Origin: Latilactobacillus sakei
Lineage (GTDB): Bacteria; Bacillota; Bacilli; Lactobacillales; Lactobacillaceae
Length of the DNA stretch: 64,000 bases
Direction of reading: 5' to 3'
Assembly (NCBI GenBank): GCA_002953655.1
Contig: CP025839.1
Coordinates: 186,001-250,000, forward strand
The notes below the pieces were generated by a model that saw only the letters and a program-made list of their open reading frames with translations, was not told where the DNA came from and ran no database searches. Positions 52,023 through 59,969 of this stretch are shown piece after piece; the first letter of the stretch is position 1; the number at the start of each line of letters is the position of its first letter. The position numbers and the translations under genes were made by a program.

Positions 52023-53681
52023 ATGAGAATCGTAGTAATTGGTTCAGTAGCAGCGGGCACAAGTGTTGCTGCTAAGGCACGCCGGAATAGTGAAGTCAAT
52101 GAGATTGTCGTCTACGAAAAAGGGACGGATATCTCGTATTCAGTTTGCGGGATGCCATTTTATCTTGGTGGGGCAGTTGAACAACTTGATGAGCTCATTC
52201 CACGGGATGCTGCTTGGTTTAAAACGCGTTTTAATGTCGATATTATGACGGCGACCGAGGTGATTTCAATTGACGAAGTGCAGCAAACGCTATTGGTAAA
52301 GCAACTAGCAACGAATACCGTTTTTGAAGATCATTATGACAAACTGGTCTTAGCAACCGGGGCAGCGCCAAGAATCATTCCGCCGTTTAATCAGCAATAC
52401 AAAAATGTCTTTATGATGCATCACATGGCAGATACGCGCGCCATTGATAGTTACCTCAAGAAAAATACGACGGCGAATGTTTTGATTTTTGGAACGGGAT
52501 ATGTTGGGATTGAGATGGCCGAACAGTTAAAACAACGGGGATTATCGGTGACATTGGTGCAACGCAGTACGCAGATTATGACCCATTATGATGGTGAAAT
52601 GGCTTATCGGGCCGAACAAGTGTTACTCGAAAATGGTGTTAACGTGATTAAAGGGGTTACAGCTGAAACAATTGTTACTGCCGATAATCGCGTGACAGGC
52701 GTCAACCTGAGTGATGGGACGAAATTGACTGCCGACTTTATTCTACTGGCTACCGGCGTGATTCCGCAAACGCAATTAGTTGAGCATATGACGATTGCCA
52801 AGGGTGACTCGGGCGCATTACAAGTGACCGATAAAATGATGACCTCGGTACCTAACATTTACGCGGTGGGGGATGTTGCTGAAAGTTTCTCTTTAATTGA
52901 TGGTTTGCCACTTTATCGGCCCATGGGATCAACCGCCAATAAAATGGGGCGGATTGCAGGGGATGCGATAACTGATGGGCAACTTGCGCATCGCGGTATT
53001 CTAGGGACGGGGATTATCCGTTTATTTGATACCACAGTTGCCCAGACTGGTTTTACCGAAACGGTCGCTCGGGCTAAAGGTTATGAGGTTGATGTCTTAT
53101 ACAATATCAAACCAGGACATGCTGATTATCTAAATGGGACGGAAAATGTCATCAAAGCAATTGCCGACCATCAAACGGGGCGCTTGCTCGGTGTCCAAAT
53201 CATCGGGCAAGATGGTGTCGATAAGCGGATTGATGTGTTCGTCACCGCGATTTCATTTGGGGCGAAGGTTGCGGACTTATTTCACCTCGATTTGGCCTAT
53301 CAGCCGCTCTATGCTACTACGAAAGATCCAATACTCTACACAGGGATGGCGCTCGAAAATGCGCGCAACGGGAGACCGTTATTGTCGCCGACAGAACTCA
53401 ATCAACGATTAGCAGCGGGTGATGATCTACAAGTAATTGATGTACGGTCCCAAAAACAATATAGGCAACAACATATTGAAACGGCCATTAGCATGCCCCT
53501 AGGTGAAATTAGAAAACGGATTGCTGAGCTAGATCCAACTATGCCAACGGTGGTCTATTGTAATAAAGGGGTTACTGGCAATGCTGCCCAGAACCTCCTA
53601 TTAAATATGGGGTTTGAGGATGTTTATAATTTAAGTGGTGGCCACAAGAATTATCAGTTAGTTAAAATGTACTTACAATGA
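52023..53681 (+). CDS. CoA-disulfide reductase-like flavoprotein with C-terminal rhodanese domain
   Basis: A 552-aa enzyme. N-terminal FAD/NAD(P) disulfide-reductase fold: IVVIGSVAAGTSVAAKARR, the active-site Cys42 in SYSVCGMPFYLGG, NAD(P) motif LIFGTGYVGIEMAEQL, and FAD motif IYAVGDVAE. The C-terminal rhodanese domain (~465-552) has Cys513 in VVYCNKGVTG. Such CoADR-rhodanese fusions reduce CoA disulfides, persulfides or polysulfides, keeping thiol/sulfur balance. ATG 52023 is chosen because upstream in-frame codons lack start signals. A terminator follows. It is separated from the ArsR-rhodanese/thioredoxin genes by a WxL remnant. Confidence 0.88.
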   Translation: MRIVVIGSVAAGTSVAAKARRNSEVNEIVVYEKGTDISYSVCGMPFYLGGAVEQLDELIPRDAAWFKTRFNVDIMTATEVISIDEVQQTLLVKQLATNTVFEDHYDKLVLATGAAPRIIPPFNQQYKNVFMMHHMADTRAIDSYLKKNTTANVLIFGTGYVGIEMAEQLKQRGLSVTLVQRSTQIMTHYDGEMAYRAEQVLLENGVNVIKGVTAETIVTADNRVTGVNLSDGTKLTADFILLATGVIPQTQLVEHMTIAKGDSGALQVTDKMMTSVPNIYAVGDVAESFSLIDGLPLYRPMGSTANKMGRIAGDAITDGQLAHRGILGTGIIRLFDTTVAQTGFTETVARAKGYEVDVLYNIKPGHADYLNGTENVIKAIADHQTGRLLGVQIIGQDGVDKRIDVFVTAISFGAKVADLFHLDLAYQPLYATTKDPILYTGMALENARNGRPLLSPTELNQRLAAGDDLQVIDVRSQKQYRQQHIETAISMPLGEIRKRIAELDPTMPTVVYCNKGVTGNAAQNLLLNMGFEDVYNLSGGHKNYQLVKMYLQ

Positions 53682-53694
53682 AAATAAAGTCGTC

Positions 53695-53731
53695 AAAAAA
53701 GACTCGCCAATTAAATGACGGGTCTTTTTTG
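53695..53731 (+). terminator. Rho-independent terminator
   Basis: AAAAAAGAC...GTCTTTTTT, with an inner CGCCA/TGACGG-like imperfect stem. It ends the flavoprotein gene. Confidence 0.8.
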
Positions 53732-53844
53732 CTTTGAAACGAATTAATAGTAATCAATAGAACGGCCTATAGAAGGTTAATCTTGAGATCTATGGCTAAA
53801 AGCCAAGTGACAGGGTGCTGTAGTGATTTTTGTCTAAATAACAA

Positions 53845-54246
53845 GTGGCGGCATCGATAATATTCATTAATAGTCATTATTATTTGAATAATGACTTGAA
53901 AGGACTAGATAATACGGCTAAAGGATCGATTCTTGCCCGCCAAATAGGTGTAACAAACTACGCATTAACGCAAGATATTTATAAGTTAACAAATTCAGAC
54001 CAAGATAAGACTTATCCGATTGGGACAGACACTGCTCATTTAACTGATACATTCTTAGTATCATTAGCGGCACCTGCATCAGGTGCCGCAGTTAAACAAC
54101 AAATGGTTGGGCATGCTGATAAAGATCACGGGAAAGGTGCGAACGTCTTTGTCTGGGCATCAGAAGATATCCAATTAATGAGGCGAACAGATGCTGCGGT
54201 TGCCAATGCAATCTACAAGACATCATTAACGTGGACAAACAGGTAA
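53845..54246 (+). pseudogene. WxL-domain protein remnant
   Basis: An open frame of 133 codons with no signal peptide. It matches the C-terminal half of the WxL protein at 41992: DIYKLTNSDQD against DIYGLTNQDQD, and GKGANVFVWASEDIQL against GDGANVFGWNPSDIRL. It ends LTWTNR, so the last WxL motif is cut short. The N-terminal half and export signal are missing. The GTG at 53845 has no good ribosome-binding site. It is best read as a decayed WxL gene. Confidence 0.75.
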
Positions 54247-54340
54247 ATAAATTTTTTGATGTAACGTACCATTTGGTGCGTTACGTATACGTAGATGAAT
54301 TAATTTCATCGATAGTTTAATTTGAGAGGAAGTGCAACAT

Positions 54341-54712
54341 GTATTATTTGAGCCAGTAGTATATAGAATACCAATCAGTGTCATCTAACTTGACTACAAT
54401 TTGCCATAAATATGATATTAGTTTAGAACAATTTTTATATTTGGAACGACTGGTGATAGAAGGAACACAGTCGCCAAGTGAATTGGCAATGTTTTTTTAA
54501 TATCAGGCCTGATTGTGACTCGTAAATTAAATGTGTTACAAGATAAGGAAATGATTGAAAAACTATGAGGTGAACTTCGAAATCAACGTTTGGCTAATAT
54601 TACAATTACCAATGAAGGTCATAAGACTTATAAGAAGGTTAGCCACAATATTGTAGCGTGGCAAGCACGACGTAAATTAGAACAAATACCAATATTAGGG
54701 AATGTATTTTAG
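54341..54712 (+). pseudogene. marR-like pseudogene 2
   Basis: Fragments in shifting frames: KYDISLEQFLYLERLVIEGTQSPSELA, a stop, then IVTRKLNVLQDKEMIEKL, a stop, then GELRNQRLANITITNEGHKTYKKVSHNIVAWQARRK. Several stops and at least one frameshift. It is paralogous to the regulator at 43982 and pseudogene 1, and it follows a WxL remnant, the same order as in the intact module. Confidence 0.75.
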
Positions 54713-54815
54713 ATAGCTATTAAAAGAGATTGGGTTTCACGTCAACATTTACGCTACTTTGTTGCTGGAGATTGGTGAGTTGACAGTGGCTGAGAAGCAT
54801 GTTAAATTGAATTCT

Positions 54816-54835
54816 ATTCAATATAATCGTTGAGT
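54816..54835 (+). promoter_or_regulatory. Operator-like site of arsR-rhodanese promoter
   Basis: ATTCAATATAATCGTTGAGT overlaps a -10-like TATAAT (54822-54827). It matches the site before trxA (55572-55591) at 16 of 20 positions, and the outer ATTCAA/TTGA half-sites are the same. It is also preceded by ATTGAAT (54806-54812), forming an inverted repeat with ATTCAAT. Likely bound by the ArsR-family protein encoded next. Confidence 0.6.
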
Positions 54836-54853
54836 AGAGGGGATCGATATATC

Positions 54854-55519
54854 ATGGATGAACGAGTAACGCAATATCGAGATGCGGTTTATGAGCAGGT
54901 TGTTAAAGTCGGCAAATCTTTAGGCAACGTGACACGACTACGGATACTAGATCTATTGGTGCAAGGCCCTAAAACAGTTGAAAATATCGCTAATATAATT
55001 GGTTTAAGTGTTGCGACCACATCACGTAATCTACAGATATTAAAACGTGCTAATTTAGTGACAATTGAACGGAGTAAAAATTTTATGACATATCGCCTTG
55101 TTTCAGAACAAATTAAGCAGTTGGTGACGTTATTAGTGACCGTGGCTGAGCAATCGCAACCGGAATTAGTGGCCGTGCAGACGATATTTAAACAACAAAC
55201 GGGTTCGCCACAAACATTAACAATTCAAGCATTAAAAGCTAAACTAGGGGCCTCATCAACTTACCTAATTGATCTCAGGCCACACGATGAATATGCGGCA
55301 CAGCACTTGCCAGGTGCGCATAATATTCCATATGATGAGTTACCGCAGTATTTTACTGAGTTACCGCGGGATAGAGAAATTGTCGTTTATTGCCGTGGGC
55401 GTTTGTGTGCATATGCCAATGTTGCTAGTCAAGAATTGCACGATGCCGGGTTTAAAGTAGCGACCTTTAATCAATCCGTGTGGGAATGGTCACAGGTGAT
55501 GCCAGGACAAACTGATTAA
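54854..55519 (+). CDS. ArsR-family regulator fused to a rhodanese domain
   Basis: A 221-aa protein. N-terminal ArsR winged helix (~10-95: KSLGNVTRLRILDLLVQGPKTVENIANIIGLSVATTSRNLQILKRANLV) and C-terminal rhodanese domain (~120-215: YLIDLRPHDEYAAQHLPGAHNIPYDEL; catalytic loop VVYCRGRLCAYA). No ELCVC-type metal site is seen, so it probably senses sulfur or redox state through the rhodanese cysteine, as in other ArsR-rhodanese regulators. ATG 54854 has AGAGGGG ~10 nt upstream. The operator-like repeat in its own promoter and before trxA suggests autoregulation plus control of trxA. Confidence 0.88.
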   Translation: MDERVTQYRDAVYEQVVKVGKSLGNVTRLRILDLLVQGPKTVENIANIIGLSVATTSRNLQILKRANLVTIERSKNFMTYRLVSEQIKQLVTLLVTVAEQSQPELVAVQTIFKQQTGSPQTLTIQALKAKLGASSTYLIDLRPHDEYAAQHLPGAHNIPYDELPQYFTELPRDREIVVYCRGRLCAYANVASQELHDAGFKVATFNQSVWEWSQVMPGQTD

Positions 55520-55571
55520 TAAGTCTGTTCATTTGACGTATAAAAAGTAAGATGATATATTGTGGGTATCA

Positions 55572-55591
55572 ATTCAACGAAATCGTTGAAT
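55572..55591. promoter_or_regulatory. Operator-like inverted repeat before trxA
   Basis: ATTCAACGAAATCGTTGAAT: perfect 9-bp arms around AA, 24 bp upstream of the trxA start. Same half-sites as at 54816-54835. Confidence 0.65.
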
Positions 55592-55615
55592 AATTTAGAT
55601 AAGAAGGCGATTAGG

Positions 55616-55933
55616 ATGGCAGCACAAATTTTAAACGAAGCCAATTTTAACGATGAGATTAAAGAAGGCGTGACGCTAGTTGATTTTTGGGCAACTTGGT
55701 GCCCACCATGTAAGATGCAAGGGCCAATTGTAGAACAATTAGCAGACGATTACGCAGGTAAAGCTAAGATTGCCAAGGTTGATGTTGACCAAAACCCAAG
55801 CTTAGCAGCTCAATTTGGGATTCAGGCAATCCCGACATTATTGATCATGAAAGACGGGCAACTACAAGAACAATTAGTTGGTTTACAACGTAAAGAAGCG
55901 TTAGCAACTAAGTTAGATGCCATATTAGCATAA
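55616..55933 (+). CDS. trxA: Thioredoxin (CPPC active site)
   Basis: A 105-aa thioredoxin fold protein, cytoplasmic disulfide reductant. Active site WATWCPPCKMQ (Cys29/Cys32): the usual WCGPC has Pro instead of Gly, which is expected to shift redox potential. The cis-Pro motif AIPTLLIMKDG is conserved. ATG 55616 follows AAGAAGGCG by 7 nt; the upstream GTG-started frame (55562) runs through the inverted repeat and is not convincing. It probably supports the sulfur-handling genes upstream and may be controlled by the ArsR-rhodanese protein. Confidence 0.92.
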   Translation: MAAQILNEANFNDEIKEGVTLVDFWATWCPPCKMQGPIVEQLADDYAGKAKIAKVDVDQNPSLAAQFGIQAIPTLLIMKDGQLQEQLVGLQRKEALATKLDAILA

Positions 55934-55944
55934 ATCATTATTTT

Positions 55945-55988
55945 TAAGAGATTACGGCGAAGAAGTTACTTTGTCGTAATCTCTTTTC
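55945..55988. terminator. Bidirectional terminator
   Basis: AAGAGATTACG...CGTAATCTCTT stem with an A/T-rich surround, between trxA and the convergent M20 peptidase gene. Confidence 0.8.
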
Positions 55989-55990
55989 TA

Positions 55991-57223
55991 TTATTTTAAA
56001 TAATTCGTCATGACTGCCTTAAAGAAGTCGACGTGTTTGAGATACATTTCTTCATCAACATATTCGTCAATCATGTGGCTAGTATCATTGCCAGGGCCGA
56101 CAACTGCCACTGGTAAGTCAGGATTGTGCTGGGCGAGGTGGGCGGCATCGGTACCCCCAGCAACGTGCATCAGTGGATATGCTTGGGATAACTTTTGTGC
56201 GCCGATTTTTTGAACAGCTTGGATGAATGGCGCTTGTGGATTACTTTTAACGGGTGGTTGGTTATTAATGATGGTCAATTCCAGATTCATATCCGCCTGT
56301 TGATTGAGTTCCGCAATGATGGTATTAAGGTCAGCAATCACTCGGTCGCCAGTTAAGGCGGGGGTTGTACGAACCCGACAAGTAAGTTCTGCGTGACCGG
56401 GGACCGAATTAATTTGTTCACCACCGTTGATTAAGGTTGTGACGGGAACAATATCGCCGAGGACATCATCAATAGGATGCTTTTGATCGAAGTATTGTTT
56501 TTGCCGATTGTAGTAGGCAAGCAAATGATCAATTGCGTTAATACCGAGTTCCGGCATTGAACTGTGCGCGGTTTTACCAGTTGCCGTCACTTTAAAATCA
56601 AGGGAACCGTTATGGGCGAAAATTAAGAAATGTTGTTCATTGGTTTGATTAGCCGCAAGGAGTTTTTGAGCCATTTCTGTGGGGAATTTGTCGGGGTTAT
56701 TTGCCAAGGCTTGTTTATCAACGCCAGATGGTTCGGCAACTAATAAGGCTGTTAAATCATCGGCATAGCCTTGAGCGGTTAAAGTTTGCGCACCAGTTTC
56801 GTTCTTTTCTTCATCGACGGTTGCGAGTAGTTTGATTTGGCCGTTTAAAGGAACATGTTCATCGTGTAATTCGATCATTGCAATCACAAGCGCAGCCAGA
56901 CCAGACTTCATGTCGGTTGCGCCTCGACCGAAGAGTTTACCATCGCGAGCGGTTAGAGTGAAGGGATCACTCGTCCATTTGCTGCGATCACCGATGCTGA
57001 CGACGTCCATATGACCAGTGACACCGAGGACTTTGTCGGTTGCTTCGCCTAGATAGGCCACTAAGTTTTCGCGGCCTGGTTTAGAAGCCACTTTTTCAGT
57101 GCGGATACCATGTTGTGCGAATAGATCGGCTAAGTAGTCGGCAATCACACCTTCTGCTTGGTCTGTTGTATCAATTGAGACCAGTTTTTCTAAAATTGCG
57201 ATTTTTTCAGTTTTTTCCATCAT
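55991..57223 (-). CDS. M20-family metallo-deacylase (ArgE/DapE type)
   Basis: A 410-aa zinc hydrolase of the ArgE/DapE/ACY1 family. Metal ligands and catalytic residues: GHMDVV (His, Asp), GRGATDMKSG (bridging Asp), DEEKNETG (catalytic Glu and ligand Glu) and SHMIDEYV (His). The dimerisation (lid) domain runs ~205-310. It is often annotated as succinyl-diaminopimelate desuccinylase (dapE), but M20 members also act on acyl amino acids and dipeptides, so the substrate is open. The start ATG 57223 has GGAGG 7 nt upstream. Confidence 0.87.
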   Translation of the reverse strand: MMEKTEKIAILEKLVSIDTTDQAEGVIADYLADLFAQHGIRTEKVASKPGRENLVAYLGEATDKVLGVTGHMDVVSIGDRSKWTSDPFTLTARDGKLFGRGATDMKSGLAALVIAMIELHDEHVPLNGQIKLLATVDEEKNETGAQTLTAQGYADDLTALLVAEPSGVDKQALANNPDKFPTEMAQKLLAANQTNEQHFLIFAHNGSLDFKVTATGKTAHSSMPELGINAIDHLLAYYNRQKQYFDQKHPIDDVLGDIVPVTTLINGGEQINSVPGHAELTCRVRTTPALTGDRVIADLNTIIAELNQQADMNLELTIINNQPPVKSNPQAPFIQAVQKIGAQKLSQAYPLMHVAGGTDAAHLAQHNPDLPVAVVGPGNDTSHMIDEYVDEEMYLKHVDFFKAVMTNYLK

Positions 57224-57341
57224 CAAAAGACCTCCAGATAAGATTCAATATGCATTATAGAGCCCGCGTTTAGGGAAAGCAACGGACACAAATTAAGAAA
57301 TTTCGCAAACGAAGTGGTTTAAAAAGAAAAATAGAAATTAT

Positions 57342-57359
57342 ATGACAACCGGTTGACAT
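57342..57359. promoter_or_regulatory. LacI-type operator 1 of the GH91 operon
   Basis: ATGACAACCGGTTGACAT, an 18-bp near-palindrome (8 of 9 paired) overlapping the -35 TTGACA. It is nearly identical to the site at 59938-59955. The likely binder is the LacI-family protein encoded at 58931. Confidence 0.78.
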
Positions 57360-57380
57360 ATAAAATAAAACGATTATACT
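57353..57380 (+). promoter_or_regulatory. Promoter of the fructan/anhydride operon
   Basis: TTGACA (57353-57358), 16 bp, TATACT (57375-57380). The operator covers its -35. Confidence 0.78.
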
Positions 57381-57397
57381 TTAGTTATTCCAATAAA

Positions 57398-57411
57398 AGA
57401 AAGCGCTTTTC
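57398..57411 (+). promoter_or_regulatory. cre-like site downstream of the promoter
   Basis: AGAAAGCGCTTTTC, a palindromic GAAAGCGCTTTTC core close to the cre consensus, 17 bp after the -10. It suggests catabolite repression by CcpA. Confidence 0.5.
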
Positions 57412-57495
57412 TTGAATGTTATTATTCATTGGAGGTTTTGCGAATAAAGTTTAATCAGTTAATTTTGATCATCAAAATGAATGGAGTTGAAGAAA

Positions 57496-58854
57496 ATGGC
57501 ATCTGTTATTAATGAAGCACCTCAGGAAAAAGCAGAAATCCCATTATTTCGTAAGCTGAGTTACTCACTGACGGATTTTGGGGGGAATGTCTTATTTGTT
57601 AGTATTAGTACTTATTTACTCTATTTCTATACGGACGTGTTTGGTCTTTCAATTGGGGTTGCTGGGACCATTTTGTTACTGACACGGTGTATTGATATGT
57701 TTGACGCGCCAATCTGGGGTTTTTTAATTGATCATACGCATACACGCTGGGGACAAAGTCGACCATACTTTTTATGGTTATGTTTACCATTTGCGGTATT
57801 CACATGGTTAACGTTTACGACACCAAACTTGTCAGGTACAACAAAAGTGGTTTACGCAGCAGTAACCTATGTAATAGCCGGTATTTTGTATACGGGGATT
57901 AGTACCCCAATGACATCGATTTTGCCTAATTTAACGAATGATCCGGAACAACGAACAGTATTGAATTCTTATCGGATGGTAGGGGGCAATATCGGGTTAT
58001 TGATTGCCAATAGTGTCGTATTACCATTAGTCCAACTTTTTGGGCAGGGTAATGACCGAAAAGGCTTTTCGATTACGATGATTGTCATGGGCGTCGTATC
58101 GATTGCAGCCTTCTTAATTGCCTTTTGGAATTTAAGAGAAGTAAATGCAGTATCAACACAGTCTATTTCATTAAAAGAAAGTGTTAAAGCCACTAAAAGT
58201 AATTGGCCGTGGGTCTTAATTGTTTTAACCAATTTATTCTATTGGATTGGCACGACGATTAGAAGTTCAGCAATGATTTATTATTTCCAATATAATATTC
58301 ATGCCAAAGCACTAGTATCAGTAGCGGGCGGTCTATCAGCCGTAGCGGTAGTGGGCATGATTTTAATTCCATTATTTGTTAAAAAGACAAATAAACGCAC
58401 AGTGCTAATTGGGGCGCTAGTTCTCGCTGCTATTTCTAACCTCTTATTACAAGTCGTTGGTGCTAACCAAGTTGCAGTAGTAGTGCTCTATTGCTTAGGT
58501 TCAATTGGAACTGGGGTTGCTGCAGCAATGCCGTTTTTGATGCTTGCTGATGCGGTAGATTTCGGGGAATGGAAAAATGGTATTCGAGCAAGTGGCTTTT
58601 TAACAGCCATCGGAAGTGCCTTTTGTGTTAAAGCCGGGAGTGGGATTGGTGGTTTTGTGCCTTCTAAAATTATGCAATACTTTGGTTATGTGCCTAATCA
58701 CGCACAGTCTGCGCATTCATTAGTGGGTATTAATTTTAGTTTTGTTTGGTTACCAGCTATTTTATTCTTGGTTGCTGCCATTCCAATGTTCTTCTATGCA
58801 AAATTTGAAAAGAACGAAGCAGCGGTTCAAGCAACATTAGCAAAACAACACTAA
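57496..58854 (+). CDS. GPH-family oligosaccharide:cation symporter
   Basis: A 452-aa, ~12-helix transporter of the GPH family (MFDAPIWGFLIDHTHTRWGQSRPYF signature near residue 70). No C-terminal IIA domain. It is the first gene of a unit with LacI, GH32, ROK kinase and GH91 proteins, so the substrate should be a fructose-containing oligosaccharide or difructose anhydride brought in unphosphorylated. ATG 57496 has GGAG 9 nt upstream; ATG 57481 overlaps that site. Preceded by promoter, LacI operator and cre. Confidence 0.87.
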   Translation: MASVINEAPQEKAEIPLFRKLSYSLTDFGGNVLFVSISTYLLYFYTDVFGLSIGVAGTILLLTRCIDMFDAPIWGFLIDHTHTRWGQSRPYFLWLCLPFAVFTWLTFTTPNLSGTTKVVYAAVTYVIAGILYTGISTPMTSILPNLTNDPEQRTVLNSYRMVGGNIGLLIANSVVLPLVQLFGQGNDRKGFSITMIVMGVVSIAAFLIAFWNLREVNAVSTQSISLKESVKATKSNWPWVLIVLTNLFYWIGTTIRSSAMIYYFQYNIHAKALVSVAGGLSAVAVVGMILIPLFVKKTNKRTVLIGALVLAAISNLLLQVVGANQVAVVVLYCLGSIGTGVAAAMPFLMLADAVDFGEWKNGIRASGFLTAIGSAFCVKAGSGIGGFVPSKIMQYFGYVPNHAQSAHSLVGINFSFVWLPAILFLVAAIPMFFYAKFEKNEAAVQATLAKQH

Positions 58855-58930
58855 GGAAAATCAGCGTTTTTGATGCTTTATGTTAAAATATAAACGAGAG
58901 TGTTTAGTATGAATGACATAGGAGCAAAAA

Positions 58931-59911
58931 ATGCAAAATCCCAAACTTGAAGACGTTGCAGCATTAGCAGGCGTTTCTAAAACAACTGTTTCGCGAGTAT
59001 TAAATAATCGAGGCTATCTAAGTGAAAAAACAAAGCAAAAGGTATTCGATTCAATGAAAGCGTTACATTACCAACCTAATGATGTCGCTCGCCAACTGTT
59101 TTCGAAAGAAACGAAAATGGTCGGGTTGATTTTTCCAACCATTGCGAATCCTTTTTTTGGTCAGATGGCGGCGCAGTTAGAAATGAAGCTTTTTAATGCC
59201 GGTTATAAAGTATTAATCGGTAATTCAATGAATGACCCCTTAAAAGAAAAGGAATATCTACAGAAATTATTGGCTAATCAAGTAGACGGCTTAATTGTCG
59301 GTACGCATAATCAAAATATCGCGGAATACAACAATACCAATTTACCAATTGTGGCAATTGATCGGGTGATGAATGACGATATTCCAGTAATTGCTTCTGA
59401 TAATTATGATGGTGGTAAAAAGGCGATGACATTACTGCTCAAACGGGGGGCACGCCATATCGTGCATACGGATGGGCCAACTGATTTGCAGTCACCAGCG
59501 TTAGATCGCCGGCGTGCTTATGAAGATATGATGGCGGCTAATGATTTACCAACCGTCATCTATACGGTCGCGCTTGATTCATCCGATACACAGAAGAAAG
59601 AAACGTTCCGACAGATTTTTAAAGAAAATAAAAAAATCGATGCGATTTTTGCATCAAACGACGTTGATGCTAGTCTGATTATCCAAGTGGCCACCGAATT
59701 TCAAAAGCAAGTCCCAGAAGATTTGCTGGTGGTTGGTTACGATGGGACAGATACGGTCCGCCTATTTAAGCCTGAATTGACAACAATCGTTCAGCCGATA
59801 GAAGAAATGGCGGCAGTGGCGGTATCAACTTTGATGGATCGAATTGAGGGCAAAGAAACTCCGCATAAAATTATATTACCAGTCACAGTTCATCAAGGGA
59901 CAACGGCGTAG
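58931..59911 (+). CDS. LacI-family repressor of the fructan/anhydride operon
   Basis: A 326-aa regulator: HTH/hinge PKLEDVAALAGVSKTTVSRVLNNRGYLSEKTKQ, then an effector-binding domain (VGLIFPTIANPFFGQM ... VVGYDGTDTVRLFKPELTTIVQP) resembling sucrose-operon repressors (ScrR/SacR group). Two near-identical operators flank the first two genes (57342 and 59938), so it probably represses both the transporter promoter and expression of the enzymes. AGGAG precedes ATG 58931. Confidence 0.9.
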   Translation: MQNPKLEDVAALAGVSKTTVSRVLNNRGYLSEKTKQKVFDSMKALHYQPNDVARQLFSKETKMVGLIFPTIANPFFGQMAAQLEMKLFNAGYKVLIGNSMNDPLKEKEYLQKLLANQVDGLIVGTHNQNIAEYNNTNLPIVAIDRVMNDDIPVIASDNYDGGKKAMTLLLKRGARHIVHTDGPTDLQSPALDRRRAYEDMMAANDLPTVIYTVALDSSDTQKKETFRQIFKENKKIDAIFASNDVDASLIIQVATEFQKQVPEDLLVVGYDGTDTVRLFKPELTTIVQPIEEMAAVAVSTLMDRIEGKETPHKIILPVTVHQGTTA

Positions 59912-59937
59912 TAGTTTACGCTTGTTTTTGGCATAAA

Positions 59938-59955
59938 ATGTCAATCGGTTGACAT
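59938..59955. promoter_or_regulatory. LacI-type operator 2 of the GH91 operon
   Basis: ATGTCAATCGGTTGACAT, an 18-bp near-palindrome between lacI and the GH32 gene, immediately before its ribosome-binding site. It differs from operator 1 at two positions. Confidence 0.78.
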
Positions 59956-59969
59956 AAAGGAGAATGACG

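Noticed and set aside
29329-54853. Prophage or IS-mediated origin of the surface cluster
   Set aside because: No integrase, transposase, attachment repeats or tRNA target seen at either side.
55562-55615. GTG-started N-terminal extension of thioredoxin
   Set aside because: It would run through the inverted repeat, has no ribosome-binding site, and the normal thioredoxin N-terminus begins at ATG 55616.
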